Assembly (NCBI GenBank): GCA_003254905.1
Contig: QANU01054017.1
Location: forward strand, 415,682 to 479,681
Source of the DNA: Nissolia schottii
Lineage: Eukaryota > Streptophyta > Magnoliopsida > Fabales > Fabaceae
DNA length: 64,000 nt
Reading direction: 5' to 3'
Shown here: positions 12,243 through 26,300 of the stretch, piece by piece
Numbering within the stretch: position 1 is the first letter of the stretch
Layout of the letters: the number at the start of each line of letters is the position of its first letter
The notes under the pieces: model-generated
Seen by the model: only the letters and a program-made list of their open reading frames with translations
The model's database searches: none
Told to the model about the DNA's origin: nothing
Made by a program: the position numbers and the translations under genes

Positions 12243-13905
12243 ACACCATGCCCACTACATGGATTCCCCAAGGCATTTGCGATGAGATTGATTATTTGGG
12301 GGCGAAATGGTAATACTCGTAGCTTTAATTTGGTTGGTTGGTCCAAAGTTTTCAACCATCAAAATGTTGGAGGACTTGTATTTGATAGACAAGACTGTCA
12401 AACATTGCGATGCTTGACAAACTTATTTGGGATTTTCTACATTACTCCACCAAACTTTGGCCCAAATTGTTAAGAGAGCTCTATCCTCACGATGGGGATT
12501 GACCCTTTGATGGTGGTGGAGTACCATCCTCTTTCTTTTGGAGTTCTATGACCAAGGTGGCTAGTTTTCTTTCAGATGGCTTTAGCATTCGCACTGGCCG
12601 TGGTACTCACTCTTTCTAGTTCTCAGATTGGTACCTTCAGGAAAACTTGGTGATTTTGTTCATTATGTTCATATTTCTGATGCAGCCTTCAAAGTTAGTG
12701 ACATGTGGAATAATGGTGCGTGAGATTTGTCGTTGCTTGCTACTCCTTTAACTGAGGATGTTCGTCAGCTTTTTGGCAATAAGCGAATGTGGCCACATGA
12801 GAACTCGAATGACTGTGTTGTTTGGAAAGGTAAATCTATTGGTTCTTATTCAGTTAAATCGGCATATTGGTGGGTGCATTCCCAGCAATCGGGTTCTATT
12901 TTATTGATGAGCAACTCTACCTCGTGGTCATGGATATGGCTGCTGCAGGTTACAACAAAATGTTAGCATTTTATTTGGTTGCTGACCCATTCCTCCCTCC
13001 TACTTAATTTTATTCGTTTTCAAAAAAGTATTGTTGTCTTTGGGGCTTGTTTGCGGGGTGATGCCCCTTTGTAAACCATCACCCAGTCTCCACGATTGTT
13101 CGTGTGATAGAGCTGTTTGGAATTTGTTTTCAATTCCAGTGGATTTTTTCAATGAGCAGAACCACTCTGTTTCGGTTCAAAGGTTGCTTTCTCAACAAGA
13201 TTCAACGTTGTTTGGTCGGCTCCTTTGGTGACTTTGGCGGCAGAGAAATGAAACGATTTTGAATGGCAACTATTGGAGTCCTTTTTTTTTTTTTTTTTTT
13301 TTTTTTTTTGTAATAAGGCCTTGATCGAACTGCAGCTTTTGGAATACAGTGGTAGCCACTACTCTCCTCCTCGTCTAGTGTCATGGAATGACCTGCCAAT
13401 GGGGTCATAAAACTCAGTCGACGAGAGCTCTCTTGGAAATCCTGGGCATGTGGGTTTCAGTGGCATTTTTCGTGATTGCCAGGGGAAGTGGCTTCATGGT
13501 TATCAGGGCAAAATTGGCATTGTTGGGAACTTGGAAGTAGAGTTGCTAGCATTGAATCCTGGTCTTAATCTCACTTGGCATTATGGTCTTCCCGTTTATC
13601 TTGTGAGAGTGATTTGATGGAAGGAATTCATCTTGTTCTCCATTGCGAATTGCTGATATTCATTTTCATCCTTACCATGCCTTTGAGTCAGACATTGAAC
13701 GTTGGTTTTTGAGGGATTGGGAAATTTCCTTGTCACATACCCTTCATGAAGAAAATTTTTACACACAATTTGCTAGTCATTCTGGAGAAACCTCCCAGTG
13801 GGTTGCTTCCTTTACTCTAGAATGATTACATAAAAGTTCTTGTTAGGAGGTTGTAGTCTTTTTACCACCCTTCTGTTGAATATTAATAATAATAATAATA
13901 AAAAA

Positions 13906-14301
13906 AAAGATAAGGCCATTATAAATATCCCAAATTCCAATTAACAATTTGAAGGCCTAATATTAGTGAAATTACTAATCCATTTTTCTTTTGAAAATAT
14001 TGAATTATTGATGCATTTTTTGCTATCGATGTAAATTAGCCTCTCGTATTCATTAAGGCTATTGGTCCACCATGGTTTGAGTCATGTTCTCTATTTATGA
14101 TTCCATCAACTTTGTCAACTAATTTTAAATAAAGAAGAAAAACCAATTCCATGCGTCATTTGATGTAGAGATTCCTTTTCATTTAGTTTGGATGAGCCAC
14201 AAGCTCAATTTGTAACAATGACATACTTCATTTTTTCCTCTCAATAGTGCCATATTATATCTAAAGGAACCACAAATTGCCGTGACTACAACCGTCTGCT
14301 A
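13906..14301. other. Gap between LINE and RECQL2 stop codon
   Basis: Unique-looking AT-rich DNA. It must contain the RECQL2 3' untranslated region (minus strand), but no clear polyadenylation signal could be singled out. Confidence 0.5.
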
Positions 14302-17300
14302 TCATACTTCATCTTCACTACTGTCAACAACAAGAAGGTTCTTCTTGGTCCTTGACCTCTTGGCAGTTCTAGCACCATTTCCTTGCTCATTAGCTGGCTT
14401 GAAATCAGAACATTTTTCAATTTGCTCAAGAATTCTACTTCCATACTTTTCTGTCTTCAATTTTCCAATTACCTTCTCCAACTGCGCACACAAACAAGAA
14501 AAAATTATGTTACTCGGGATTACATCAATACCATTCTAGGAGTAGTGGATTGACTAGAAACAGAAGATTTAGGGTTTGCTTGATTTCTGTTCTCATTTAA
14601 TGTGTTTCTGTTTTTAAGATTTTGTGAAAGAAATAATGAAAATAATAAAATGTTATTTCTTTTCATTGTTTTTTCCACAAAATTCTGAATACAAAAAAGG
14701 GAAATAGAAACCAAATAAATCCAAAGTTGCTCCGCACAACTTTCAAAATTTAAACTTTTTTTTAGATATAGATCTAAGCAAAAACCAACAGCACAAAGTT
14801 AATTTACATAACATATACAACAACACTTGCCTGATCTAGTGAGTTTGGTTTTTGAGAACTTAATAAGCTGATTTGTTGAGTGGACAAGACTGAGTGTGGA
14901 AGTATTCCTCCATGAGTGGAAGACAATTCTTTCCTCAACTCATCAAGCTTTAGCTCCAAACCAGAGGACCCAAGGCAGCGTTTCGTGGATCTTACACCAG
15001 CCTTAGTTCTCTGTTTGCTATAAATCTCAAGCTTCATTGTCTTCTTCCCTGCATGAAAAACAATGCCATCCAGGACAGAGTCAAGTACAATCCGGACAGT
15101 ACAACACATAAAGTAACAATGAAAAGAAACTAGTATAATCATAAATTTTCAACTCTATTGGGAAATAGTGACACAGATAGCTTAAATAATGGGCAAAAAG
15201 GAATTAAGTGGTTAGTAATCAACATTTTGTCCGTGACATTTTGCAACTTGAGTGCAGGTGCATTCACACAAGCATCTCAGGCGAACCATCAGAAGCGTTC
15301 AATGCTACTACTAGACAAATACGTCAACCTTAGCCTTAGAATCTATTTTCTCAAAAGAATGCAGCATACTTCATTGAATCAAGAGGCAGCACTTGAAATA
15401 TGGACGGCAAACAGAAGACTGTAATATCTTTTTTGCGTGATAGATTTAGCTCACAGACTAACATCTCCAATATGAAAACTGCATGTGTACCTTGCAGTAT
15501 TTGCCTGGACAGCGGCCCTATAGTGACGTAAGCATTGGTGGCATAAGCTGTATGCTGAAATTCTTCTTTCTGCATCAAGAAAAGCATGGCTCTAAATCAT
15601 CCACTGGGCCACTAAACATTGATACATACTTTTTTGCACACAGGTCAGCCGAGAAAGCTTGGAACTTTAATTGACAGCTTATACATCTTAAAGTAAAAGT
15701 ATTCTTTGACAATATTCCCCTAAGGGTTGAAATGTAGCATGTTCTATACTATAATATTCTTCCAATTGGATTAAATTGGTAGATTCTTTTTCTTTTTTCA
15801 AACCACCAAAGTCTCGGGTCCACTGCATTTCAGAATAAGAAAAAATAAATACACCATTAATGCCCAATACTCAGGTCAGCTTTGAGGACTATCCCTGTCT
15901 CCCGCTTTAACTACATTTTCAATACAAAAGTTGCGATCTGAGGCATTGAATGGTAAAAAGTGATTATTTTTTCTTAATCTGCCAACATCTAATAATTTCC
16001 TGACAATAAGTTCATTACCCTATGGTGTTTCAACTTTTGTCTCTCTCCCAGGGCTTCGTTCTGTTTGTATCATACTAGACCAACAAACTGAACAAATGGA
16101 CACCGATACATTTCAGCCTCAAACTTAATGAAAGGATGAAACTCGGTTATAGTCTTCATATACAAGTCTAAAGAAATTTCTCTCTAACTTGTAAATGCAT
16201 CGAAGTTGTCTTACCTTGTCTACCACAAATATAATTATTTTCAAGAAAAAGAAATATTATGGCAATAATGTATTACCAAAACATGCTCCAGCAAAAGCTG
16301 TAAGATGAGTTGCTCAATTTCCTCTTTTTTCAAGTCAGAACCTGGACAATTCATTGTAGCAAAACTTTACACTATCATATTTGTGATAAATCAACTTCAG
16401 GATACAGATTAAGATTCAGCAGATGAATATTGAAAATTTCATTGATTATGTCTATGAGAAAGAAAGGAAGGTGGTGATAATTGTGAATAAAAAGATTTAC
16501 ATAAAGGGGAGGGGGGTTTCTTCATACTACAATTGAACTGTTGGGTTTCGAGCCTAAGGTCACACCTCCAACCTTACTGTTAAATCATGTTAAGTGGCTG
16601 GAAGAAACCAGAGGGGATGTATGGTTGACAAAATATATCTACCCAAATAAAAAATACAGAGGCAAGGACAAAACCTACCTAGTTCTTTCTGCTTTGTTTT
16701 CATTTTTTCGACTAATTGCAGCATTGTTGTCCTCTGATCATTTGCTTGCATATCTTGCAACAACGAAACCATCAGTTTTGCGTGACCTGGAAATTATCCC
16801 CATGTAAAGGCATTTGTTAACAAAATGGGAGCAAGAAAAAGGGGAAAATCAAAATTTGAGAGGTTAGAAGTAGAATAAAGGGAATCAATTACTATAATGA
16901 GAAATGTATAGGGGAAAAGGAGAAGACAAAAATTGAACAAAAGTCAAAGCAACATACGAGAGACATCCACTTCCTTCACCTCACTTGAGAATGCACAGTT
17001 GTCACACATCCCTATAAGAACATCACAAGAGTATATCAATTGATTGTACAAGCCTACAATAATTGGGAAAAAATATAAAAAGAGTAGAGGACAATATTAA
17101 AATGTACCATTGCAATCTTGTGGAGGCTCAGCAAAATGCCTGAAAAAGGCACTTCGTCGGCATTGTCGTTTGGACTGGATTAAAGAGAATGATAGTTGTA
17201 ATCTATAAATAATTAATTCAATGATTTCTTCACAAGAAGAGAGTCACATGCTCAAATTACACCACCAGGCAAATGATAAGGTAATAGATCTGGTGATAGC

Positions 17301-20300
17301 ACAGCATAAAGAATGAACTTAACCTTATCACAAGCTTTTAAAAAATAAATGGGTTCAGTGTTTGAAACATTTTGTCGTACATATAAACATTTGTAGTATA
17401 TACGAAAAGGATGGCTGAATTGATATGCTCATAAAATCATCAAAGGGGAAAATGAAAATTTAATAACTTTTGTTTTGTACAAATTCTTTGACACTGTTAC
17501 AGAGATGCCATCAATAAGCCTTAATTTAAGAACCTTGCCTACATAGGAAGAGGAAGAGGAAGAGGAAGAAGAAAGAAGATACGTTTTAGCATTAAAATCT
17601 TTGAAAACATGAAGAAATGAATGAGTACTGGTAGAGATCAACTACTAGTAACATAGTTTAAATATGATTATTAGAAACTACCTGACAATACCGTACAATG
17701 TCATACAAGTTCTGCAGTCCTGAATTTTCGTAGAAGACCATTGAACTCTGAGGAAATTATGACACTAAATCATATAGTCCATCAATTTCTATTCATGTAT
17801 AAATGTAGAAATTCACAAGCACTAAATACAGACAAGCATGTGCAAAGAGATTAAATTCCACTTTTAACAGTAAGGTTTTAGTATAGGGTTTTGTTAACAA
17901 ATGCCCTAATTCAAGAAAAGGAAAGTTTTTATTTTAGAGATTAAAATAAAGTTCCAATGCATTGAAAGCTCCACAAATTTTCATTTTTGATCCCTTAACA
18001 AGTGGCACTAGCAAAACCCTTTAGTATATACTTACATAATTTTTTTTAAACTTATCGTATATTCTTAAATTGGAACTGGCACCAAAAGTATGCCTCAAAA
18101 TCCACAGGAAATAGGTTAGCTCAATGTAAGTAGGTCATATCTCCTGCAAGCTTCAGCCCTGCAGAAAATGAAATGTAGAGAAATATGCACAAATTTAAGT
18201 CGAGCATAGCAAAATTTTACCTGTCGAGGAACATCACCAGGTCTAAAGTACAGTAGGCATTCAGAAGGAAGTCCATCTCGGCCAGCTCGACCACTTTCCT
18301 GTTGAAAAATAATATATAAATGGTGTTAAATCAAAACCATCCTTAAGCCTTCACCTAACAGCTTAAGCTTTTTGGATGAATGGTTCTTGACAAGGTATTA
18401 AATAAAGCCTCTTTGGCCAGGCCAAATTTCAATCCTCGTAATTCCCATTTCTCTTCATTAAATTGATTTTTAGCACAAGGTCGTAAGCATGGGCTATGTC
18501 TGCAGTTCAAGCCCAAAAGAATTTTAAGCGAGGTTGTGTTAGGTAAAAGCCTGTTTACCCAACAACTAAAGCTGCGAGGATGATTCATCCTTGACAAATA
18601 GCATAAAGGCTATGTAACAGGACAGCAGAAAATCTTAGCATGGTCAGAACAAAACCTGATAGTATGTTTCCATTGATTTACTCAAGCTGTGATGGATGAC
18701 AAACCTGACTACATGAAAATATCTAGCATTAAATATCTTCAATGAATGTAAAGCGAATACAATAGGTATGTCCACCAAGGACTTCTCACTTGCAAAAGGA
18801 TTCACAAGCATTTTTCTCTACGAAACAAAAGAAGCTGCAAGATCTCAAGTTCTTTGTAACAACTGGTACCAAACTCACGAAATAGGACAAAATATAAAGA
18901 GAAATTATTTAAGATAGGACCTAATTAGGTCTAGCCTTGAAAATAACAAAATAGAAGAATGACAATTCTCGAGAAAGAGTGCTTTCTCGCTTGATCTGTT
19001 CTGGTCTCTCAAAAAACCTGCCTCCTCTCCCTTAATTCTCTTCTATTTATAGACTACTTCATAACTAATTTATTTTATTCTTCCTAACTAATCTCATCCT
19101 AATAATATCTTCCTAACTAACAGAATCTTAATTTAATTTTAAATAATATCTTCCTAACTAACAAAATCTTATCTTAATAACCGCAATTCAAATATGCTCT
19201 CCCCTATCTGTGTGGCTTCTCCTTCGGCTGTAGCTAAAGGGCAGTGGTGGAATTCTTGAATTTCTCCCTGCTTTATCCACTTCTACTTCCTGATTACTAA
19301 GGGGTACGTAACAATACCCTCCCCTTCAAGACACACCTTATCCTCAAGGTGAAAATTTGGAAAACAGTGCAGAATATCAGCCGCTGACTCCCAAGAGTTT
19401 TCAAATTCTGGTAGATCCTTCCACTGGATAGAACTTCAAGTTGTCGTGCTTCATTTTTTCTCGCAGCGAGTACTTGTTTTGGTTCAACCATCAATTCCCA
19501 ATCTTCGGTCAAAGATTGAGGTAGTGGCTGTGATGGTGTATTGGCCTTGACGCTTTTCTTGAGGAGTGAAACATGAAAGACTGGGTGCACGCGAGTGGAA
19601 TTAGGAAGCTTAAGTTTATAAGCTATTTGGCCAATCCTTTCCAATACTTCATAGGGACCATAGAATCTAGCACTGAGTTTCTGGTTTACTTTTTTGGCTA
19701 ATGATTGCATTCGGTATGGTTGGATCTTAAGGAAAACCATAACACCGGGTTAGAATTCCACCTCTCTTCGCTTCTTGTCTGCATATATCTTCATTCTGTG
19801 TTGAGCTTGGTCCAGATGTAATTTCAATTCATCTAGTATTTGATCTCTTTCTTGCATCAAGCCTTGTAACTCATCGATTGTGGCTCCTCCTTCTCCTCTT
19901 AGTAGTGGTGGTGGCTCTCTACCATACAAGGCTTTAAACGGCGACATTTTAATGGATCCATGGTAATTAGTATTGTACCAATACTCAGCCCATGACAACC
20001 ATTTCAGCCACTGCCTTGGTTTGCCGCCTGAAAAGCATCGGAGATAAGTCTCAACGCATTTGTTGACTGCCTCACTCTGCCCATCCGATTGAGGATGATA
20101 TGCCGAGGTCATCTTAAGTTTAGTTCCTGCTTCTTTAAAGATTTCAGTCCAAAAAGTACTCATGAATAATCTATCCCTGTCGAAAACAATGGAAGTTGGA
20201 AAACCATGCAGCTTGACTACTTGCACAAATAGGGTTGCTATCTCTTTAGCTGTATACGGATGGGAAAGGGCAAAGAAATGAGGATATTTGGTCATTCGAT

Positions 20301-23300
20301 CTACCACCACCATTATTGTATCTTTCCCCATTGCCTTAGGTAAGCCACTAATGAAATCCATGATGATGTCGGCCCAAACGTTTTCCGGAATGGGTAGAGG
20401 TTGTAATAGTCCTGCTAGTGCTAGATTCTGGTGCTTATTTCTTTGACATACCTCACATTCTCGTACATATTCTAGGATTCGTTTCTTCATTCCTTCCCAA
20501 TACACAACCCCAGATATCCTTTTATAAGTTCTGAAATGTCCTGAATGCCCACCTGTCTTGGAGTCGTGAAATTCTTGCAGTATGAGTGGTATCCATTTTG
20601 AGCTTTTGGATATCACCAATCGCCCTTTGTAGTATAACCTCCTTTTCCTTAGTTCAAAACCTGGATGTGAAACTGTGTTCTGCAGCAAGTCTTGGACAAT
20701 ACCCAATAACTTTGGGTCGCGTTGGACTTCTTCGTCTGTCCCTTCCCATTCGGTTGTCCGAGCCATGATGAGAGCTGAAAATTGAATCTTCCGAGATAAT
20801 GCATCAGTTACCTGATTCTCCCGTCCAGCCTTATATTTGATTGAGAAGTCATATCCCATCAGCTTGGGTACCCATTTCTGTTGTTCTTCTCCCCCAAGTC
20901 GTTGTTCTAACAAAAATTTGAGGCTCTTCTGATCGGTGTATACCATGAAATGCTGTCCAAGTAGGTAGTGCCTCCACTTCTGAATGGCAAGAACAGTTGC
21001 CATTAATTCTCTCTCATATACAGACTTCTATCAGTTCTTTTCCGATAACTTGTGACTCATGTAAGCTATGGGTCTTCCTTTCTATGACAAAACTGCCCTG
21101 ATCTCCTTCCCTAAGGCATCCGTCTCAATTGCAAATGGTTTGGAAAAAGAGGGTATTGCCAACATTGGGACAGTCATCATTGCTTGCTTTAATTTGTCAA
21201 GGATTGCTGAGTTTCCTTGTCCCACCGAAAGCCATCCTTTTTTAGCAATTGCGTTAATGGCCATGGTATCCTTCCATAGTTCTTCACAAACCTTCGATAG
21301 TATCTTGTGAGCCCTAAGAATCCTCTCAAACTCGTGATGTCCTTGGGAACTAGCCAGTCTAGCATGCCTTGTATCTTCTTTGGATCGGCTGCCACTCCTT
21401 CTGCAGAAATTATATGTCCCAGATATTCTATCTTTGCTTGTTCAAAGTTGCATTTCTTCTTGTTGAGGTATAATTGTTGTTGTCTCAACACTTCGAACAC
21501 TTGCCTTAAATGTTGCACGTGGTGCTCTTGATCCGGACTGTAGACCAGAATATCATCAAAGAAAACTAACACAAACTTTCGCAGATATGGCTTTAATATG
21601 TTATTCATTAAAACTTGGAAGGTTGATGGTGCATTGGTCAGGCCAAAAAGCATGACTCTGAACTCGTAGTGCCCTTCATGAGTCCTGAAGGTTGTATTCT
21701 TAATATCTTCTTCACACGTTTTGATTTGGTGGTACCCGGATTTCAGATCCAACTTGGAAAAAATGCTGGCCCCTTCGATCTCGTATAGTAACTCTTCAAT
21801 CACTGGGATTGGGAATTTATCCAATAGTGCTCTATAGTCCACACAAAATCGCCACCCTCCATCTTTCTTCTTAATCAGAATGACTGGGCTAGAGAAAGGG
21901 TTGTTACTTGGCTGTATTACTTCTGATTGCATCATCTCTTCCACCATTTTTTCTATCTCATCTTTCTGATAATGAAGGTACCTGTAGGGTCGTAGATGTG
22001 GGATCTGGGCTCCCTCCTTAAGGGTGATAGCATGATCTTGCTCTCGTTGCGGTGGCAACCCTTGAGGTTTCTGAAATAAATCTTGGTATTCTTCTAAGAG
22101 ATTCTGGATGTTGTTGGACAGTTGTGCTTCATCTTCTGCTGTTTCTGTGCGTTGAACCTGCGTAATAAGAAAACCCTCATCTCTCCCTTTTAATGCATTA
22201 AGAGTAGCTTTCCATGATGCCTTACTTCAACTTAGGGACGGGTCTCCCCTCAATATATATTCCCTCTCTCCTTCCCTCCAACTTATCATCATTTCATTGT
22301 AATCCCCCCACAAATCTCCCTAAACTTGCCATCCAGCCTGCTCGTAGTACCACTTCAGTTTGGCCCAGCTCCACAATTCCACTTCCTGCTCTTGCAGCGT
22401 TTCTTGATACCATGAATAATTTAGGCCTGTCCCATACTGTATTTCGATTCAACCCCAAGTTACTACCTCTATATGTTGTTTCAATCCTGTGACCTCCTGG
22501 AGAAATCCCTGCATTCTTCTAAGCAGTGTTACGGGCATCAATAGCTGCTGCTTTATCCATAATATCTGATAAAGATTCAAAATTGGCTATGTTCAGCTCT
22601 GCCTTTATTTCTTCCTTCAATCCATTCATAAAGATTCCCATTAAAGTGTCATGATCCAAGTTGCATAGGTTTATGACTGCGAGTTCAAAGTCACAACGAT
22701 ACTGCATAACAATTTCATGTTGTCTCACGTCCAACAAAGGTCCTATTGGATTTGCAGCTGCTCCTGGTTGAAATCTCTTTAGGAGGTCCTGCTTGAATCT
22801 CGTCCAGGTATGAAACGGAGTTTGCTCTTCCCACCATTCAAACCACGTCAATGCTTCCCCTGGTAGAGCCATGGCTGCATATTCCAATTTTTCTCCAGTC
22901 GCGATCTGGACTACTCTGAAATATCTTTCGATTCGTACTAACCATTCACAAGCTTCTTCCCTTCCGAAGGTTGGAAGTTCCACCTTGCGGTTTACCCCTA
23001 ATCTGGGTGGTCTCCTTGAATTAACTTCATCTTCATTGTCTTCCTGGTTACGGTTTTTCTGGCTATCCCTTTGTTCATCTCCTGCTCCAGGTTGTTGTCT
23101 TGTGCTCTGATCTGCTAGTTGTTTCAGGATCAATTCTATATTTCTAGCCTGCTCATCCAATCTTTGTTCTAGCGCCTCCATCCTAGTCTCCATTATTGAA
23201 GTCTGACGAGTGGATGCCACCATACGTAGCATGCCCAAGAACGTGCTCTGATATCAGTCGTAACAAGTGGTACCAAACTCACGAAATAGGACAGAATTTA

Positions 23301-26300
23301 AAGAGAAATTATTTAAGATAGGACCCAATTAGGTCTAGCCTTGAAAATAATAAAATAGAAGAATGACAATTCTCGAGAAAAAGTGCTTTCTCGCCTAATC
23401 TGTTCTGGTCTCTCAAAAAACCTGCCTCCTCTCCCTTAATTCTCTTCTATTTATAGACTACTTCATAACTAATTATTTTATTCTTCCTAACTAATCCCAT
23501 CCTAATAATATCTTCCTAACTAACAGAATCCTAATTTAACTTTAAATAATATCTTCCTAACTAACAAAATCTTATCTTAATAAACGCAATTCAAATTTGC
23601 TCTCCCCTATCTGTGTGACTTCTCCTTCGGCTGTAGTTGAAGGGCAGTGGTGGAATTCTTGAATTTCTCCCTGCTTTATTCACTTCTACTTCCTGATTAC
23701 TAGGGGGGTACGTAACATTCTCCAACCATGCAAGCATCAAGAAATAGCATGCATCTAAATTCTAAAATGATTCAGCCATGTAAAGTGTCTTGAAAATGAT
23801 ATGTCCAAAACTCCAACTGAATTCAGATTGCAAGAGACATCACATCACTAATTAAAAGTCATCACACCAATACCAAAAAAAGGTCAAAAAGAAAATTGGT
23901 TCCAAAGCCATAAAAAGAATCATTGTCAAAACAATATCTCAGTAACCGAAAAAGCAAAATGCACATGTACATCAACACTACTTTGAAAAGAAAAGTAAAG
24001 TTATTTGTGTCCAATGTCCATATCTGCGTTAGAAAAATGGAAACAATAAATATGATGACATGATATTGACAAGCTGCAGCACCTTAGTTCAGAGATGAAA
24101 GTTTAAAATTAAACAGCTAAAACAGTTACAAAAACTCTTCAAATAGAAACCAAACAGATATCACTAGCATAACACATCAATCATAGAAAAGATATTCTTG
24201 ATGAATTTTAAGAGATCTTTGCAATATTACTAACCATCTGGTTTGTTGATTCCCATACCAAATGCTACCTGTAATGTAAATTGAAAAATGTAAACATATA
24301 CGAATACTGTAACAGGCCAGAAGGGACAAATGCATGGGTCACTGGGTGACATTTGCAGTGATACATACCGTACCAACTATGACCTGCAGCCTATTACTGC
24401 TCCACCTGTGTAATCAAACAAACACATCTTCATTAATTCATTTGTAATGCCATCACCAAATCACGTACAATTATTATATCTTCATCAATATGATTGATGC
24501 ACAATGTTACATACCCCAATAACAACACTAGTGAGTTAGTTGGAGAAGGAGGAGGGCAAAGAAGGGAAATGACACCCTTCCCTTTCACTTACAGCAGGAA
24601 GGGTAAAGGGAAATTAACTGAAAAGAATATCTTAGTGGGACCCGAGGCTAGAGGGGGAAGCTAAGGGAGTGTGGCGAACGTGTGTTTTGAGTGAGGGAAT
24701 AAGAATTTTGTAAGAGGAACGAGAAAAAATAGGAAATTATAAAAGAGGAGTGGGGGGAGTGAGTGGGTAGGTAAGAAATTAGTGGATTGAGACTTGAGGA
24801 GAGAGGTGGCCTCTCGAAAGCCATCACTATCATTTCTTCTGTTATTTCCTCTTTCATACATTATACATACATAATACATCTTTCCAGAGAATTGGATGAT
24901 ATCACATTGATATCGCCATTCTATTGGTTCACACACATCTCACTCTCTTCTCTATACTCTATCTGTTCTTCTCTACTTTTATCTTCCATAATCTCTGTTG
25001 TTTCTGCAATATTCTCATAATTCTATACCAGAACCTTACAACTGGTATCAAAATCTCGATCCTGGGCACATCCTGTCTATGGTTAGCACAAGAAACTCAG
25101 CTGCGATGGAGGAGCAAGTGGACGGGTTGGAGCGCCAAATGGCCGAGTTTTGCGTGGAACAAGGTCGGACGATGGAGCTTTTGATGAAACATTTAGAAGA
25201 TCCGGTGGGGTGTCAACAAACACCACCGCTTCAAGGCGACAATGGCTCTCAGGTGGATGATCCTACTGGAGGAAGAAGCCATAATGTGAAATCTGGCGAT
25301 GTCCCCGGACGAGTTGAAATCCCTCCGTTTGATGGCTCAGACGTGAGTGGATGGCTGATCTGTATCAAAAGGTTCTTCCGAGTCTTCGCAATTCCCATGG
25401 GTGAGAAATTAGATTATGCGGTGATGGCGTTGCACGGTAAGGCTCTAACATGGTTCGAATGGTGGGAGGAGCAATGGCCATTTCACACGTGGTTGCGGTT
25501 GCAGTTCAAGCAAGACGTGCTTAAGCGATTTCAACCCGGAGCGGCAGCGAACCCCTTAGCACCATTATTGGTGGTACAACAAACGAGCATTGTGAGCGCT
25601 TAGCGACACGATTTCGAGTTGGCGGAGAGATCCCATAGGCACCTTGGCGGAGACACGATGTGCATGTTCCTGAAAGATTTGAAACCAAAGATTGGATCGG
25701 AGAAGTTGGTCGGTGATTTTGAGTCTCTTGGCAATGATGGATCATGCTTTGGTTCTAGAAGCACGAAATGCAGCGTGGAGAGAAGACGGATTGCAACCAG
25801 GAGGAAGAAGACAAGATGCGGGCTCACATTCTAGATATGGAACTTTTCGGGGCTCCATTTTGGCCCGGCCCAATAATCCTATCCCTGGCAGTGCAGATTC
25901 TCTAAAACCAAACCTAGTGACTCAGCCCAAAACAGATCCAAAACTCCTCTTGGGCTCTCATGCAGCGACAAGTTCGAGTAGCCCAAAAACAAACTCTAAA
26001 TGGATCTCCAATGAAGAGTGGGTTGAGCGTCAGAGAAAGGGTCTCTGTTTCCACTATGGAGAAAAATGGAACCCGAGTCACAGGTAAATTTTTTCACCAA
26101 CAATTCCTTTTGCTGGGTGAAGAGGAAGATGAGTTCGAAGGTGGCGAAGACGAACCAGCTGAAGAAACACATGATTTGAACCTCAACACTTTTGCTCTAC
26201 ACCTTTCTTCTTTCAGCTAGGGGTCTCACAATGCACCAGACTCTTAAAGTGCAGGGTATGATATTGGGTAAGGAGGTAATAGTGTTGATTTACCCGGGGG

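Larger units (their letters stand above)
9392..13905 (+). mobile_element. 5'-truncated LINE (L1-type), with two insertions
   Basis: Reverse-transcriptase blocks are readable on the plus strand, out of one frame. They include IDIHK.YDSV near 9402-9435, [13 protein letters not shown] near 9570-9612, and HLFFADDILLF at 10434-10466 (the FADD form of the catalytic YADD box). A zinc-finger/RT-associated tail with SVKSAYWWVHS is near 12846, and an RNase H-like domain (GIFRDCQGKWLHGYQGK) near 13460-13520. It ends in an (AAT)n/A-rich tail at about 13880-13905, typical of L1-class 3' ends. The upstream half (ORF1, endonuclease) is missing, as in usual 5' truncation. The body has many frame breaks and stops, so it is dead. 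Two blocks interrupt it: about 9693-10395 and 10812-12242. A T30 run sits near 13280-13310. Confidence 0.8.
18855..23717 (-). mobile_element. Ty3/gypsy LTR retrotransposon fossil in RECQL2 intron 10
   Basis: Two LTRs of 459 bp each (18855-19313 and 23259-23717) flank a 3.9-kb interior. Flanks are TTCTT (18850-18854) and TTCTC (23718-23722), a 5-bp target duplication with one difference. On the minus strand a Met-tRNA-type primer site (TGATATCAGAGC) follows the 5' LTR, and a purine tract (GAAGGGGAGGGTAT) precedes the 3' LTR. Parts in minus order: gag at about 22.5-23.24 kb, protease/reverse transcriptase at about 21.1-22.4 kb (FDDILVYS), RNase H and integrase at about 19.8-21.0 kb, and a chromodomain-type tail at about 19.3-19.75 kb. 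The order RT-RNase H-integrase marks Ty3/gypsy. About 20 LTR differences by eye (about 4%) suggest roughly 1.5-3 million years. The element is broken, with a handful of breaks. It lies in the same sense as RECQL2. Confidence 0.9.

Noticed and set aside
13280-13312. T30 run as a transcription signal or retroposon tail
   Set aside because: It interrupts LINE coding sequence on the wrong strand for a tail of that element; most simply a homopolymer expansion or assembly artefact.
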